A program made the translations under genes and the position numbers. A DNA stretch of 64,000 nucleotides from Aliikangiella marina (lineage in GTDB: Bacteria; Pseudomonadota; Gammaproteobacteria; Enterobacterales; Kangiellaceae), in contig NZ_VIKR01000007.1 of assembly GCF_007004765.1 (NCBI RefSeq), forward strand, positions 1-64,000, in the 5' to 3' direction. Every line of letters begins with the position of its first letter. Positions within the stretch are counted from its first letter, which is position 1. Of the stretch, positions 8,769 through 16,930 are shown piece by piece. The notes under the pieces are model-generated. The model was not told the origin of the DNA, made no database searches, and saw only the letters and a program-made list of their open reading frames with translations.

Positions 8769-10097
8769 CTATATACCATAAGCTTTTCGTAATAAACTCA
8801 TGGGATGTTCCGCCACATCCGCTTCTTCTGCCAAATTAACAATATGCGTCGCAGCCATGGGGCAATCACTGGCAAAATGCGCAGCTTTCATTTGATTCAC
8901 TTTGCGAACAACCGGCCTGGCTATCTTAACCGATTTGTCATGAGTTTCTTTTTTCACTGCATAAGTGCCATCATGCCCAGAGCAACGCTCAATCGCATGG
9001 ACAGTTGTGTCTGGCACCATCGACAAAATATCTCTGGTTTTTAAACCGATATTTTGCACTCGCAAGTGACAAGCAACTTGATAACTGATATCTCCTAACG
9101 GATTCTTAAACTCTGTATTAAACAACTCAGATTTATGACGCAAGAATAAATACTCAAATGGATCAAAAAACGCAGCTTTTACTTTTTGAACATTGGGATC
9201 ATCAGGAAACATCAACGGTAATTCTTGTTTAAACATTAATACGCACGATGGAACCGGTGCAATTAAGTCATAACCTCTATCAACCATATCGGCAAGTATC
9301 GGAATATTCGCCTCCATTGCTTTGGCGACACTCTCTAAATCCCCCAGTTCAAGTTTCGGCATTCCACAGCAGACTTCTTGATCAACCAATTGAATTTGGA
9401 TCTTGTTATGTTGAAAGACTTTAAAAAAATCTTCTCCTAATTGAGGACTGTTGTAATTACCATAACAAGTCGCAAACAGGGCAACTTTACCGGTCGTTTT
9501 TTCAGTTTCGATAGGCTCAATCGATTGTGAGAGATTAGCAACCCTTTTACGCAAGGTTTTACTATGATACTTGGGAACCGGCGCATCTTTATGAACGCCC
9601 AACGTTTTTTCTAAAAGTCCACGAAAGGTTTTGTTTTGGTTTAACTTGTTGACCGTGACGTCCACCACAGGAATGGAAACTAAACCGCTGACTGAATCGG
9701 TACTAGTCAGAATTTTATCTCTTGGTCTGGCGCCGTTCTTTTTAAAGTTAACCGCTTTAGCTCGTAACATTAAGTGAGGGAAATCAACATTCCACTCATG
9801 GGGCGGAACATAAGGACACTTAGACATATAACACATATCGCACAAATAACATTGATCGACGACTTTGTAATAATCCGCCTTGTCAACACCATCAACTTCC
9901 ATGGTGTCCGACTCATCGACCAAATCAAACAAGGTGGGAAACGCATCGCACAAACTCACGCAGCGTCGACACCCGTGACATATATCGTAGACTCTTTCTA
10001 ACTCTTGATTAAGACTTTCTTCGTTCCAGAAATCCTCCGACTGCCAGTCGAGCGGATGACGGGTAGGTGCTTCCAAACTACCTTCACGTTGCGACAC
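8769..10097 (-). CDS. HdrD/GlpC-like Fe-S oxidoreductase with CCG domains
   Basis: This encodes 442 residues from a GTG start at 10097 with a strong GGGAGAG ribosome site. Two 4Fe-4S cluster motifs are visible: C40, C43, C46 and C50, then C83, C86, C89 and C94 followed by Pro. The C-terminal half carries two cysteine-rich CCG-type domains: CCGMPKLELGD with an upstream ATCYGN and a downstream PSC, then a CHLRVQ, RCSGHDG and SDCP set. This architecture is that of GlpC and heterodisulfide reductase HdrD subunits, which pass electrons between clusters and quinone, thiol or flavin partners. It lies between rubrerythrin and DUF3501, so it may be the electron donor of a rubrerythrin peroxidase path. 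The partner is not shown by sequence. Confidence 0.88.
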   Translation of the reverse strand: MSQREGSLEAPTRHPLDWQSEDFWNEESLNQELERVYDICHGCRRCVSLCDAFPTLFDLVDESDTMEVDGVDKADYYKVVDQCYLCDMCYMSKCPYVPPHEWNVDFPHLMLRAKAVNFKKNGARPRDKILTSTDSVSGLVSIPVVDVTVNKLNQNKTFRGLLEKTLGVHKDAPVPKYHSKTLRKRVANLSQSIEPIETEKTTGKVALFATCYGNYNSPQLGEDFFKVFQHNKIQIQLVDQEVCCGMPKLELGDLESVAKAMEANIPILADMVDRGYDLIAPVPSCVLMFKQELPLMFPDDPNVQKVKAAFFDPFEYLFLRHKSELFNTEFKNPLGDISYQVACHLRVQNIGLKTRDILSMVPDTTVHAIERCSGHDGTYAVKKETHDKSVKIARPVVRKVNQMKAAHFASDCPMAATHIVNLAEEADVAEHPMSLLRKAYGI

Positions 10098-10131
10098 AAT
10101 AATCTCTCCCTCTTTTAATAATCTCTCCCTC
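10098..10131. repeat. 15-bp tandem repeat duplicating the ribosome-binding region
   Basis: AATAATCTCTCCCTC occurs perfectly at 10098-10112 and again at 10117-10131. Read on the minus strand it is GAGGGAGAGATTATT, and the copy nearer the gene supplies the GGGAGAG ribosome site of the GTG-initiated Fe-S gene. The second copy, 19 bases upstream, is a spare Shine-Dalgarno with no start codon. Confidence 0.75.
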
Positions 10132-10156
10132 GTTATTTACACGAGCGGATAAAACA

Positions 10157-10178
10157 ATAGGGAGATCAAACTCCCTAT
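10157..10178 (-). terminator. Hairpin between rubrerythrin and Fe-S genes, probable attenuator
   Basis: ATAGGGAG and CTCCCTAT form a perfect 8-bp stem with a six-base loop. On the minus strand it is followed by TGTTTTAT. It lies 22 bases after the rubrerythrin stop. It may end most transcripts there and allow partial read-through into the Fe-S and DUF3501 genes. Confidence 0.6.
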
Positions 10179-10200
10179 CTTGATTAAGGCTGTCTAAAGA

Positions 10201-10620
10201 TTATTCGTCTAAATTATCGAGTGCTTTTTGGAAGCGGTTTGCATGACTGCGTTCTGCCTTAGCGAGCGTTTCAAACCAATCAGCGATTTCATCATGGCCT
10301 TCATCGCGAGCCGTTTTTGCCATGCCTGGATACATGTCTGTGTATTCATGGGTTTCACCCGCAATCGCCGCCGCCAAATTATCCGCCGTTCCACCAATCG
10401 GTAAACCTGTCGCCGGATCGCCGGTTTCTTCCAAATATTCCAAGTGACCATGAGCATGGCCAGTCTCACCTTCTGCAGTGGAGCGGAAAACAGCTGCAAC
10501 ATCGTTGTAGCCTTCAACGTCGGCTTTAGCAGCAAAATACAGATAGCGACGATTAGCTTGAGATTCACCTGCAAAAGCATCTTTGAGGTTTTGTTCTGTT
10601 TGAGAACCTTTTAATGACAT
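10201..10620 (-). CDS. Rubrerythrin (ferritin-like domain only)
   Basis: This encodes 139 residues from ATG at 10620, with AAGGTGG upstream. The di-iron four-helix bundle ligands are visible as the paired motifs GESQANRRY (about 18-26), [10 protein letters not shown] (about 50-59), GETHEY (about 88-93) and [10 protein letters not shown] (about 121-130). The C-terminal rubredoxin domain of classical rubrerythrin is absent, so electrons must come from a separate protein. The family reduces hydrogen peroxide in the cytosol. The adjacent CCG Fe-S protein is an obvious candidate donor. It is the first gene of the cassette, which fits it being the most highly expressed member. Confidence 0.92.
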   Translation of the reverse strand: MSLKGSQTEQNLKDAFAGESQANRRYLYFAAKADVEGYNDVAAVFRSTAEGETGHAHGHLEYLEETGDPATGLPIGGTADNLAAAIAGETHEYTDMYPGMAKTARDEGHDEIADWFETLAKAERSHANRFQKALDNLDE

Positions 10621-10962
10621 AGTGACCCACCTTTGTAGTAATTAGCGTTAATAAAAATTAAACCATCTAACAACACTACCCGGTTAATTCACAGGTACAG
10701 CAGCGCCGTTCTTTCAGACTAGTCGACAGGTCGTTTTTTGTACAATTATTAATAACGATTGGGACATTGTTTTTCTCTATTCAATTATTTTCGCGCAGCC
10801 GACTTTTGCATTAGCGCTCGTTGAGATAAACACTGAGCGCAATGACACGAATATCGACATTAAAAAGCAGCATCGAAGACACTTAACTGCTATGCTAATA
10901 GGTGTAAAAACAATCGCTTATCCAATTTGTATCGCAATTTTGTATCGCCAAACGGAGCACGC
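10621..10962. other. Divergent intergenic region between rubrerythrin and GAF genes
   Basis: This 342-base region must hold the minus-strand rubrerythrin promoter and the plus-strand promoter of the GAF gene. I see no convincing OxyR or FNR site and no small gene. Confidence 0.5.
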
Positions 10963-11901
10963 ATGGAATCGCCGTTACTTCCGGAAAATGAAAAACAGCG
11001 CTTAGCAGCGCTGCGCACCTTACAAATTCTAGATACTGATCCCGAAGAAAGGTTTGATCGCATCACCCGCATGGCCAAGCGGCTTTTTGGGGTTTCAATT
11101 TGTTTAGTCAGTTTGGTGGATAAAGAACGCCAATGGTTCAAATCAAAACAAGGCTTAGATGCCTGCGAAACCCATCGAGATATCTCATTTTGCGGTCATG
11201 CCATATTAGATGAAGCGTTGTTCGTCATTGAAGATGCCCGAGAAGACAAACGATTTTTTGATAACCCGCTGGTAACGGGCGAGCCTAAGATCCGTTTTTA
11301 TGCCGGCTGCCCGTTAAAAACTCATAATGGCTTTAACATTGGTACTTTGTGTTTGATTGATCAACGTCCCAGAAAAATGGACGAAGAAGATCGGCAATTA
11401 CTCAAAGACCTCGGGGCGATGGTTGAAAAAGAATTTACTGCCATTCAAATGGCGACTTTGGATTCGGTCACGTTAATCTCTAATCGTCGCGGATTCATGT
11501 CGTTAGCCGAACATACGCTGAATGTTTGTCGCCGCAAAGACTTACGATCAAGTTTAGTGTTATTTGAAATTGTGGACTTCCACAAGTTGAATGAAACCCA
11601 TGGCGAAGCGCTCGGCCAAAGAGTCCTCAAGTGTTTTGCCCAAGGAATGGAGTCAGTATTTAGAGAGTCTGATATCTTTGCTCGATTAACCGCTGGAGAA
11701 TTTGCTGTCTTACTGACCGATAGCGCTCCCGACGATATTGAAAGCATCATTCAGCGATTTAATGAAAAGCTGACCGAATTGCGACCAAACTTTGAAATCT
11801 CTACACCGATCGACTTTAAACATAGCGTGGCTCATTTTCCCTCAGACACCAACGTGAGTGCCGAAGAAATGGTCGAAATCGCGCTCAAATCGATGCCTTG
11901 A
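10963..11901 (+). CDS. GAF domain protein with a degenerate GGDEF domain
   Basis: This encodes 312 residues. ATG at 10963 is preferred over earlier in-frame codons because GGAG lies seven bases upstream and homologues begin near LPENEKQRLAAL. The GAF domain covers about residues 20-160 and shows the usual ILDTDPEERFDRI start and a RDISFCGHAI motif. The C-terminal half (about 165-312) has the GGDEF fold, but the signature is TAGEF where active enzymes have GG(D/E)EF. The metal-binding DxDxFK region reads VDFHKLN. It is therefore probably catalytically dead and may act as a receptor or a protein-interaction domain. It has no membrane segment. Confidence 0.88.
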   Translation: MESPLLPENEKQRLAALRTLQILDTDPEERFDRITRMAKRLFGVSICLVSLVDKERQWFKSKQGLDACETHRDISFCGHAILDEALFVIEDAREDKRFFDNPLVTGEPKIRFYAGCPLKTHNGFNIGTLCLIDQRPRKMDEEDRQLLKDLGAMVEKEFTAIQMATLDSVTLISNRRGFMSLAEHTLNVCRRKDLRSSLVLFEIVDFHKLNETHGEALGQRVLKCFAQGMESVFRESDIFARLTAGEFAVLLTDSAPDDIESIIQRFNEKLTELRPNFEISTPIDFKHSVAHFPSDTNVSAEEMVEIALKSMP

Positions 11902-12015
11902 TAAAAAACATAAAAGGTAACAGTTAATCGTTTTCAACTCTTCAGCTCGCAAATAATTGTTTAAATGCCCGATTTAAACGACAGCGTTTAAGTTTAAGGA
12001 TTTTAATTTAGAATT

Positions 12016-12927
12016 TTAATTTCGCGATCGGAAATTAACCGGCGGACGGCTTTTAAAGAACTCTAATAGCAAGCGCGTCGCCTTAGCATCAGTCGCCCCT
12101 TGAGGAAATACCGCAAATAACTCTAAAGAAGCAAAAGAATATTCAGGCAACAATTCGATCAGTTTGCCGCTTTCTAGGTGAGACTTAACATCGTAGTGGG
12201 GTAAGAGGGCTAATCCATGACCTGCAAGCGCAAATTGGAGTCGCGCGGCAGCATTATTAGTGCTGATGTCACCATTCATCTCGATCGAGTACATGGTGTT
12301 TCCCTTACGCAAAACGACTTTTGCGGACTGGCGACGATAAATTATCCATTGGTGACCGTTTAGATCTTCTATCGTGCGCGGAAAGCCTTGCTGCTCGATA
12401 TAAGTCGGCGATGCACACAGATAGCGTTTCATACTTGCCAATTTAACCGCTTGCAATTCGCTGTCTGGCAAAGGCCCAGCACGGATCGCTAAATCAATTC
12501 TTTCATCAATTAGATTGGTAATCGATTCAGAAAACTGAATATCTAGCGCGATTTTAGGATACTGCTTGCGAAACTCATTAATGACTGGCACCACCCATTG
12601 TAAGCCTAAATTGACGGGACAAGTCAACGCGACTCGGCCAACGGCAGCTTGTTGCAAATTTTTCAGCTTAAGATGTGCTTGTTCGGCTTCGGTAACAATT
12701 CGTCGGCAGTTATCATAAAACTCTTTACCGGCCGCGGTCAGACTTAAGCGCCGCGTACTCCGATTGATAAGCCGCACGCCCAATTGAGTCTCAAACTTTT
12801 TGATCTGGTAACTGACAACCGCGCGGCTCGCGCCTAAACGGCGAGCTGCTTCGCTAAATGAACCGGCATCTACCACTCTTACAAAAATGGTCATACCGCG
12901 TATTTCGTTCAGTACAGGATCATTCAT
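12016..12927 (-). CDS. LysR family transcriptional regulator
   Basis: This encodes 303 residues. I start at ATG 12927 (MNDPVLNEIRGM), because the twelve residues before it do not belong to the family. The winged helix-turn-helix spans about residues 8-66, with FSEAARRLGASRAVVSYQIK as the recognition region. The effector-binding domain follows (about 90-295). It is of the small-aromatic or CrgA/DsdC-like subgroup that often controls a single adjacent operon. It is divergent from the DJ-1/PfpI and aldo/keto reductase genes, with 104 bases between the start codons, so those are its likely targets. The inducer is unknown. Confidence 0.93.
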   Translation of the reverse strand: MNDPVLNEIRGMTIFVRVVDAGSFSEAARRLGASRAVVSYQIKKFETQLGVRLINRSTRRLSLTAAGKEFYDNCRRIVTEAEQAHLKLKNLQQAAVGRVALTCPVNLGLQWVVPVINEFRKQYPKIALDIQFSESITNLIDERIDLAIRAGPLPDSELQAVKLASMKRYLCASPTYIEQQGFPRTIEDLNGHQWIIYRRQSAKVVLRKGNTMYSIEMNGDISTNNAAARLQFALAGHGLALLPHYDVKSHLESGKLIELLPEYSFASLELFAVFPQGATDAKATRLLLEFFKSRPPVNFRSRN

Positions 12928-13031
12928 TGTCAAAAATATACTAACAATAAGTTCAAATTTCACTATCTAGTTGAAGTTTTTTAACAATAATACAATTGAT
13001 GACAGTTAATTCATTCATCAGGAGCAATTTA
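12928..13031. promoter_or_regulatory. Divergent LysR promoter region
   Basis: The 104-base spacer contains a TTCAA (12952-12956) and TTGAA (12971-12975) inverted pair with 14 bases between. It also has a direct repeat TAACAATAA at about 12942 and 12982. These are plausible LysR binding elements. The exact operator is inference. Confidence 0.45.
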
Positions 13032-13709
13032 ATGAAAGTACTTATCGTTCTTACCTCTCACGACCAACTGGGCGACACTGGCGAAAAAACAGGCTTTTGG
13101 CTCGAAGAGTTTGCAAGTCCTTACTATCATCTAATCGACAACCAGGTTGAAGTTACCTTAGCCTCACCTTTAGGGGGGCAACCACCTCTCGATCCCAAAA
13201 GCCACGCCGAAGATTTTCAAACCGATGCCACTCGCCGTTTTGATCAGGATAACGACGCCCAGCAACAACTGGCCAGTACCCTTAAACTCGAGACCATTAG
13301 CGCTGCTGATTACGATGCCGTGTTCTACCCGGGCGGTCACGGTCCACTGTGGGATTTATTTGACAACCAACACTCGATTCAATTAATCGAAAGTTTTATT
13401 GCACAAGGAAAGCCTGTTGCTGCGGTATGTCACGCACCGGCGGTATTACTTAATGCGAGAACGGTTGACGGCGAGCCATTAGTCAAGGGAAAAAAGGTAA
13501 CCGGGTTTAGTAATAGCGAAGAAGCTGCAGTTGGTCTCACCGAGATCGTCCCCTATTTATTAGAGGACGCACTAGTCGCAGAAGGCGGGGAATATGAAAA
13601 AACCGAAGATTGGAATCCACTTGCTGTGGTCGATGGATTAGTCATTACAGGGCAAAATCCGGCATCCTCTGAAGCCGTCGCTGAGGCATTGTTAAACAAA
13701 CTCAGCTAG
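13032..13709 (+). CDS. DJ-1/PfpI family protein (type 1 glutamine amidotransferase fold)
   Basis: This encodes 225 residues. ATG at 13032 (MKVLIVLTSH) has AGGAG eight bases upstream; an earlier in-frame ATG at 12996 lacks one. The fold signature DAVFYPGGHGPLWD lies near residues 96-109 and the nucleophile elbow AVCHAPA near 136-142. The catalytic triad is presumably that Cys and His with an acidic residue, as in Hsp31/YajL-like proteins. The family includes glyoxalase III and deglycase-type enzymes as well as chaperones. The neighbouring aldo/keto reductase makes carbonyl detoxification plausible. The length matches the 220-235 residue fungal and bacterial Hsp31-like group. Confidence 0.9.
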   Translation: MKVLIVLTSHDQLGDTGEKTGFWLEEFASPYYHLIDNQVEVTLASPLGGQPPLDPKSHAEDFQTDATRRFDQDNDAQQQLASTLKLETISAADYDAVFYPGGHGPLWDLFDNQHSIQLIESFIAQGKPVAAVCHAPAVLLNARTVDGEPLVKGKKVTGFSNSEEAAVGLTEIVPYLLEDALVAEGGEYEKTEDWNPLAVVDGLVITGQNPASSEAVAEALLNKLS

Positions 13710-13741
13710 TCAGAGCAAACCGACGAACATTCAAATAGGTA

Positions 13742-13766
13742 CCGAAGGGAACATTGTTTCCTTCGG
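13742..13766 (+). promoter_or_regulatory. Hairpin between DJ-1 and aldo/keto reductase genes
   Basis: CCGAAGGGAAC and GTTTCCTTCGG pair over 11 positions (one G-U) around a three-base loop. It has no T-run after it, so it is not a typical terminator. It could be a partial attenuator or an mRNA-stabilising element just before the next gene's ribosome site at 13779. Confidence 0.5.
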
Positions 13767-13790
13767 ACAATAACATTCGAGGAGAACTCA

Positions 13791-14831
13791 ATGCTTAACT
13801 ATAAACTACTCGGTAAGTCTGGGTTAAGAGTTTCGGAACTGTGTCTCGGTACCATGAGTTTTGGACAGGATTGGGGGTTTGGCGCTGACGAGAAAACCAG
13901 TCGCCAAATCATGGACGTATTTAAAGCAGCCGGTGGAAATTTTATCGATACCGCGGACAAATATCACAACGGTGAAACCGAAGCATATATTGGTCGATGG
14001 CTTCAAAATGATCGAGACCGTATGGTCGTTGCCACAAAATACACTTTATCGATGGATCATACTGATCCTAATGCATCCGGTAATCAACGCAAAAACATGA
14101 TGCGAGCGGTTGAAGGGAGTTTAAAACGTCTTAACACCGACTATATCGATTTGCTCTGGGTTCATGCTTATGACGATGATACCCCTTACCAAGAAACAAT
14201 GCGTGCGCTCGACGACTTAGTAAGTCAAGGTAAGATCAATTACATTGGAATCAGCGATACGCCGGCATGGGTAGTGAGTGCTTCGAATACACTCGCAGAG
14301 CTTCGCGGTTGGACTCAGTTCATCGGAATTCAAGCGGAATATAACTTACTAACACGAGACCTCGAACGTGAGCTTTTGCCCATGGCCAATCAGTTTGATT
14401 TAGGTATTACCGCTTGGGCGCCACTAGCTGGTGGGGTACTTACTGGCAAGTATACTCGCGCTGGTGATAATGATTCTTTACGCCAGAGCGGCAATCAAGA
14501 AAAAGGGCGCTCATCGGCTAAAGGGCTGGCAATAGCGAAAGTCGTTGATGAAATTGCGGATGCCCATGGGGTCAGCTCAACACAAATTGCTCTCGCTTGG
14601 ATTATGGCTCAGGGCTATCGATTTATACCAGTGGTCGGTGCGCGAAAGGTCAACCAGATCGAAGACAGTATTGCAGCAAGCCAGATTAAATTGAGCGAAG
14701 AATCACTCAACCGGTTGAATCAACTCACGCAAATTGAGCTTGGTTTTCCGCATGATTTTCTTGCTTCCGATCATATTCAAGAAATGGTTAAAGGCGAGCA
14801 GGTTCGTCACCGTATTTTGAGGAAGTCATAA
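13791..14831 (+). CDS. Aldo/keto reductase
   Basis: This encodes 346 residues from ATG at 13791 with GGAG upstream. It is a cytosolic NADPH-dependent (beta/alpha)8-barrel reductase of carbonyl compounds. The catalytic tetrad is visible: D53 and Y58 in FIDTADKYHNGETE, K83 in VVATKY, and H125 in DLLWVHAYD. The C-terminal cofactor-binding segment includes PVVGARKVNQIEDSI (about 283-297). The best resemblance is to the AKR11/AKR12-like group (YajO, YghZ-like). It is 81 bases downstream of the DJ-1/PfpI gene and probably in its operon under the divergent LysR. The substrate cannot be read from sequence. Confidence 0.93.
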   Translation: MLNYKLLGKSGLRVSELCLGTMSFGQDWGFGADEKTSRQIMDVFKAAGGNFIDTADKYHNGETEAYIGRWLQNDRDRMVVATKYTLSMDHTDPNASGNQRKNMMRAVEGSLKRLNTDYIDLLWVHAYDDDTPYQETMRALDDLVSQGKINYIGISDTPAWVVSASNTLAELRGWTQFIGIQAEYNLLTRDLERELLPMANQFDLGITAWAPLAGGVLTGKYTRAGDNDSLRQSGNQEKGRSSAKGLAIAKVVDEIADAHGVSSTQIALAWIMAQGYRFIPVVGARKVNQIEDSIAASQIKLSEESLNRLNQLTQIELGFPHDFLASDHIQEMVKGEQVRHRILRKS

Positions 14832-14869
14832 CGCCATCGTATAGCAAGCTTTGAAAAGACTTCTTTTGA

Positions 14870-15715
14870 TCAAGGCTTGCTATCAAGAATTCGGTCCGAC
14901 TCGCCACTTGAATAAAGCTCATCGACAACCGATTGAAATTTATCCTTATCGATCATAGCTTTTGATTTTTTTGAAATCCCTAAAAATGTCGGGTTCTCTT
15001 GACTGAAAGTATAGGAAGCTCTCACGAGGTGTGCTTGCCACTGGGGATATTTTGCAAATAACGATTCACAAATATCAACACTACAAATTATGGTATCGAC
15101 CCGCTTGGACATTAGCATCTTAAATAATTGTTCTCGAGAGTCCACGTTAACTTTTTTAAACAATGATTGCTCTTTATCAAACTTTTCAAAATAACGATAA
15201 CCGCGATTAACGCCAACACTCAACCCATTGAGATCTTCATATCGAGCAATCTTATGGGGTGCATTTTTATTAATATAAAACGCTTTATCAGAATTACCCG
15301 AGTATAGAAACAAATCCATATAATCTCTTCTGTCGTCGACATCTAATAAACCGATCATCAAATCACAGTCTCCACTACGCATGCAATTCAAACAGCGAGG
15401 GAAAGGTATGCCGACCTTGTAAGTAATCGAAAAACCGACACGATTTGCAATAACCGTTAACAGATCAATATTTCTTCCGGATACTTGGCCATCCTTTGCA
15501 ACAATTTGCATAGGCGGATAATGATCAATACAAGCGATCACTTCAAGGTTGGCGGTTTTATTAGAAATCGTTTTAATCGGAGTCGATTGAGGAAAAAGCG
15601 CTTTTTCAGAAGCTAATTTAATGGTCGGAGCGGGTGCTTCTCTCGCAAATACATTATAGGCTTGCATGACAAAGAGCAAGACCCCAAATAGCTTTACAAC
15701 ACTTAACTTCTTCAA
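14870..15715 (-). CDS. Periplasmic solute-binding protein family 3, copy 1 (TTG start)
   Basis: This encodes 281 residues. The only start that keeps the signal peptide (about residues 1-24, cut after VFA) is TTG at 15715: an in-frame TAG lies 11 codons upstream and the next Met is residue 18. The SBP_bac_3 domain covers about 55-275. Six cysteines are shared with the tandem copy, in the motifs ACIDHYPP, RCLNCMR, GDCD, IICS and DICE. No permease or ATPase gene is nearby, so it may serve a distant ABC system or a sensing role. It lies 87 bases downstream of its paralogue. Confidence 0.85.
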   Translation of the reverse strand: MKKLSVVKLFGVLLFVMQAYNVFAREAPAPTIKLASEKALFPQSTPIKTISNKTANLEVIACIDHYPPMQIVAKDGQVSGRNIDLLTVIANRVGFSITYKVGIPFPRCLNCMRSGDCDLMIGLLDVDDRRDYMDLFLYSGNSDKAFYINKNAPHKIARYEDLNGLSVGVNRGYRYFEKFDKEQSLFKKVNVDSREQLFKMLMSKRVDTIICSVDICESLFAKYPQWQAHLVRASYTFSQENPTFLGISKKSKAMIDKDKFQSVVDELYSSGESDRILDSKP

Positions 15716-15802
15716 AAAAGTGGCTTTAAACGATAAAAATATGACTTGCTAATAAGTGTAGACAACTTTTACGTGAGCGAATAAATAAATGACTGAAGCT
15801 TA

Positions 15803-16669
15803 TCAAGGTTGAGCTTTTTCACTCATTGACTTTGCATCTAAAGTCGGACGTGAGTAGATCTGCTCGATTTGGCCACTTGAGTAAAGCGACTCAATGGTTT
15901 TGCTCAGCTTATTCTTATCGATTTTTAGTTTGGACTTCTTTGATAAGCCAAAGTACGTTGGGTTATCTGCCGTGTAACTATAAGCTGCTCGGACAACTTT
16001 AAATTGCCAGTGAGGATTTTTCGCAAGAATGTTTTCACAAATAGCCAAACTGCAAATAAAGGTATCAATGCGATTTGAAAGCAACATACGAAATAGCTGT
16101 TCTCGAGTGCTCACAGTTACCTTTTCAAAAAGAGATTCCTCTTTGTCAAACTGTTCAAAATAGCGATAGCCCAAGCCGACACCAACAGTCAGCCCTTCGA
16201 GATCTTCGTATCGGTTGATCTTAATCGTGGAACCGGCATTTAAATAGAAGATTTTATCGGAACGACCTGCATACTGATACATATCCATATACTCACTGCG
16301 ATCGTCGACATCTAGCAAACCGACCATAACATCGCAATTTCCGGTTCTCATACAATGAAGGCAACGAATAAAAGGAATATCCGTCTTGTATACGGGAGTA
16401 AAGCCGACTCGCTCGGCAATTAATTCCAGTAGTTCGATGTTTTTACCTTCGACAACGCCATTTGCCTTGACGATTTGAAGTGGCGGGTAATGATCAATAC
16501 AAACTTTAGCTTGGACTTGAGTTTTACTGCTAGCATCTGCAGTAGAATCCGCGAATTGAGATTGCGGCTCTGAAGCAATAGCCTGTTTTGCACTTTCAAT
16601 TGAGAGTACAAAACAAAAAATGACAAAACAAAAATTAATATATCGACAGATTGCTAGCGATTTTTTCAT
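15803..16669 (-). CDS. Periplasmic solute-binding protein family 3, copy 2
   Basis: This encodes 288 residues from ATG at 16669. The signal peptide covers about residues 1-32. The SBP_bac_3 domain is about 55-270. It aligns along its length with the protein at 14870-15715 and shares VCIDHYPP, RCLHCMR, GNCD, FICS and AICE. These are the same six cysteines, unusual for this family, and suggest three disulfides in the periplasm. Family members bind amino acids or other small polar ligands. Position 1 of a two-gene tandem duplication; the shorter copy follows it. No transporter partner is present within the window. Confidence 0.88.
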   Translation of the reverse strand: MKKSLAICRYINFCFVIFCFVLSIESAKQAIASEPQSQFADSTADASSKTQVQAKVCIDHYPPLQIVKANGVVEGKNIELLELIAERVGFTPVYKTDIPFIRCLHCMRTGNCDVMVGLLDVDDRSEYMDMYQYAGRSDKIFYLNAGSTIKINRYEDLEGLTVGVGLGYRYFEQFDKEESLFEKVTVSTREQLFRMLLSNRIDTFICSLAICENILAKNPHWQFKVVRAAYSYTADNPTYFGLSKKSKLKIDKNKLSKTIESLYSSGQIEQIYSRPTLDAKSMSEKAQP

Positions 16670-16930
16670 ATATTGCCAAACGCAGTCATCGTTTATACAG
16701 TCACAGTATTAACTGGATGTTAGTTAAGTTTAGCTTGCTCAATCAAAGTTTAAAATATTTTTAACTACTATCAATAACGCTTAGTTCATACGCCTAATCT
16801 AGACGCATTAGCGCGAAATAAAGTCTTATTATGCTGCACTATCTATCGATTACGATTTAATGTTTTTGTCGTTTGTAATCAGCTATCTGGTTACCAAACC
16901 GATTTGCAACAGTAAATATCATCGGTTTGA

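Noticed and set aside
16896..16928. AAACCGAT/ATCGGTTT hairpin after dapB as a terminator
   Set aside because: The loop is 17 bases and there is no T-run, so it is too weak to call.
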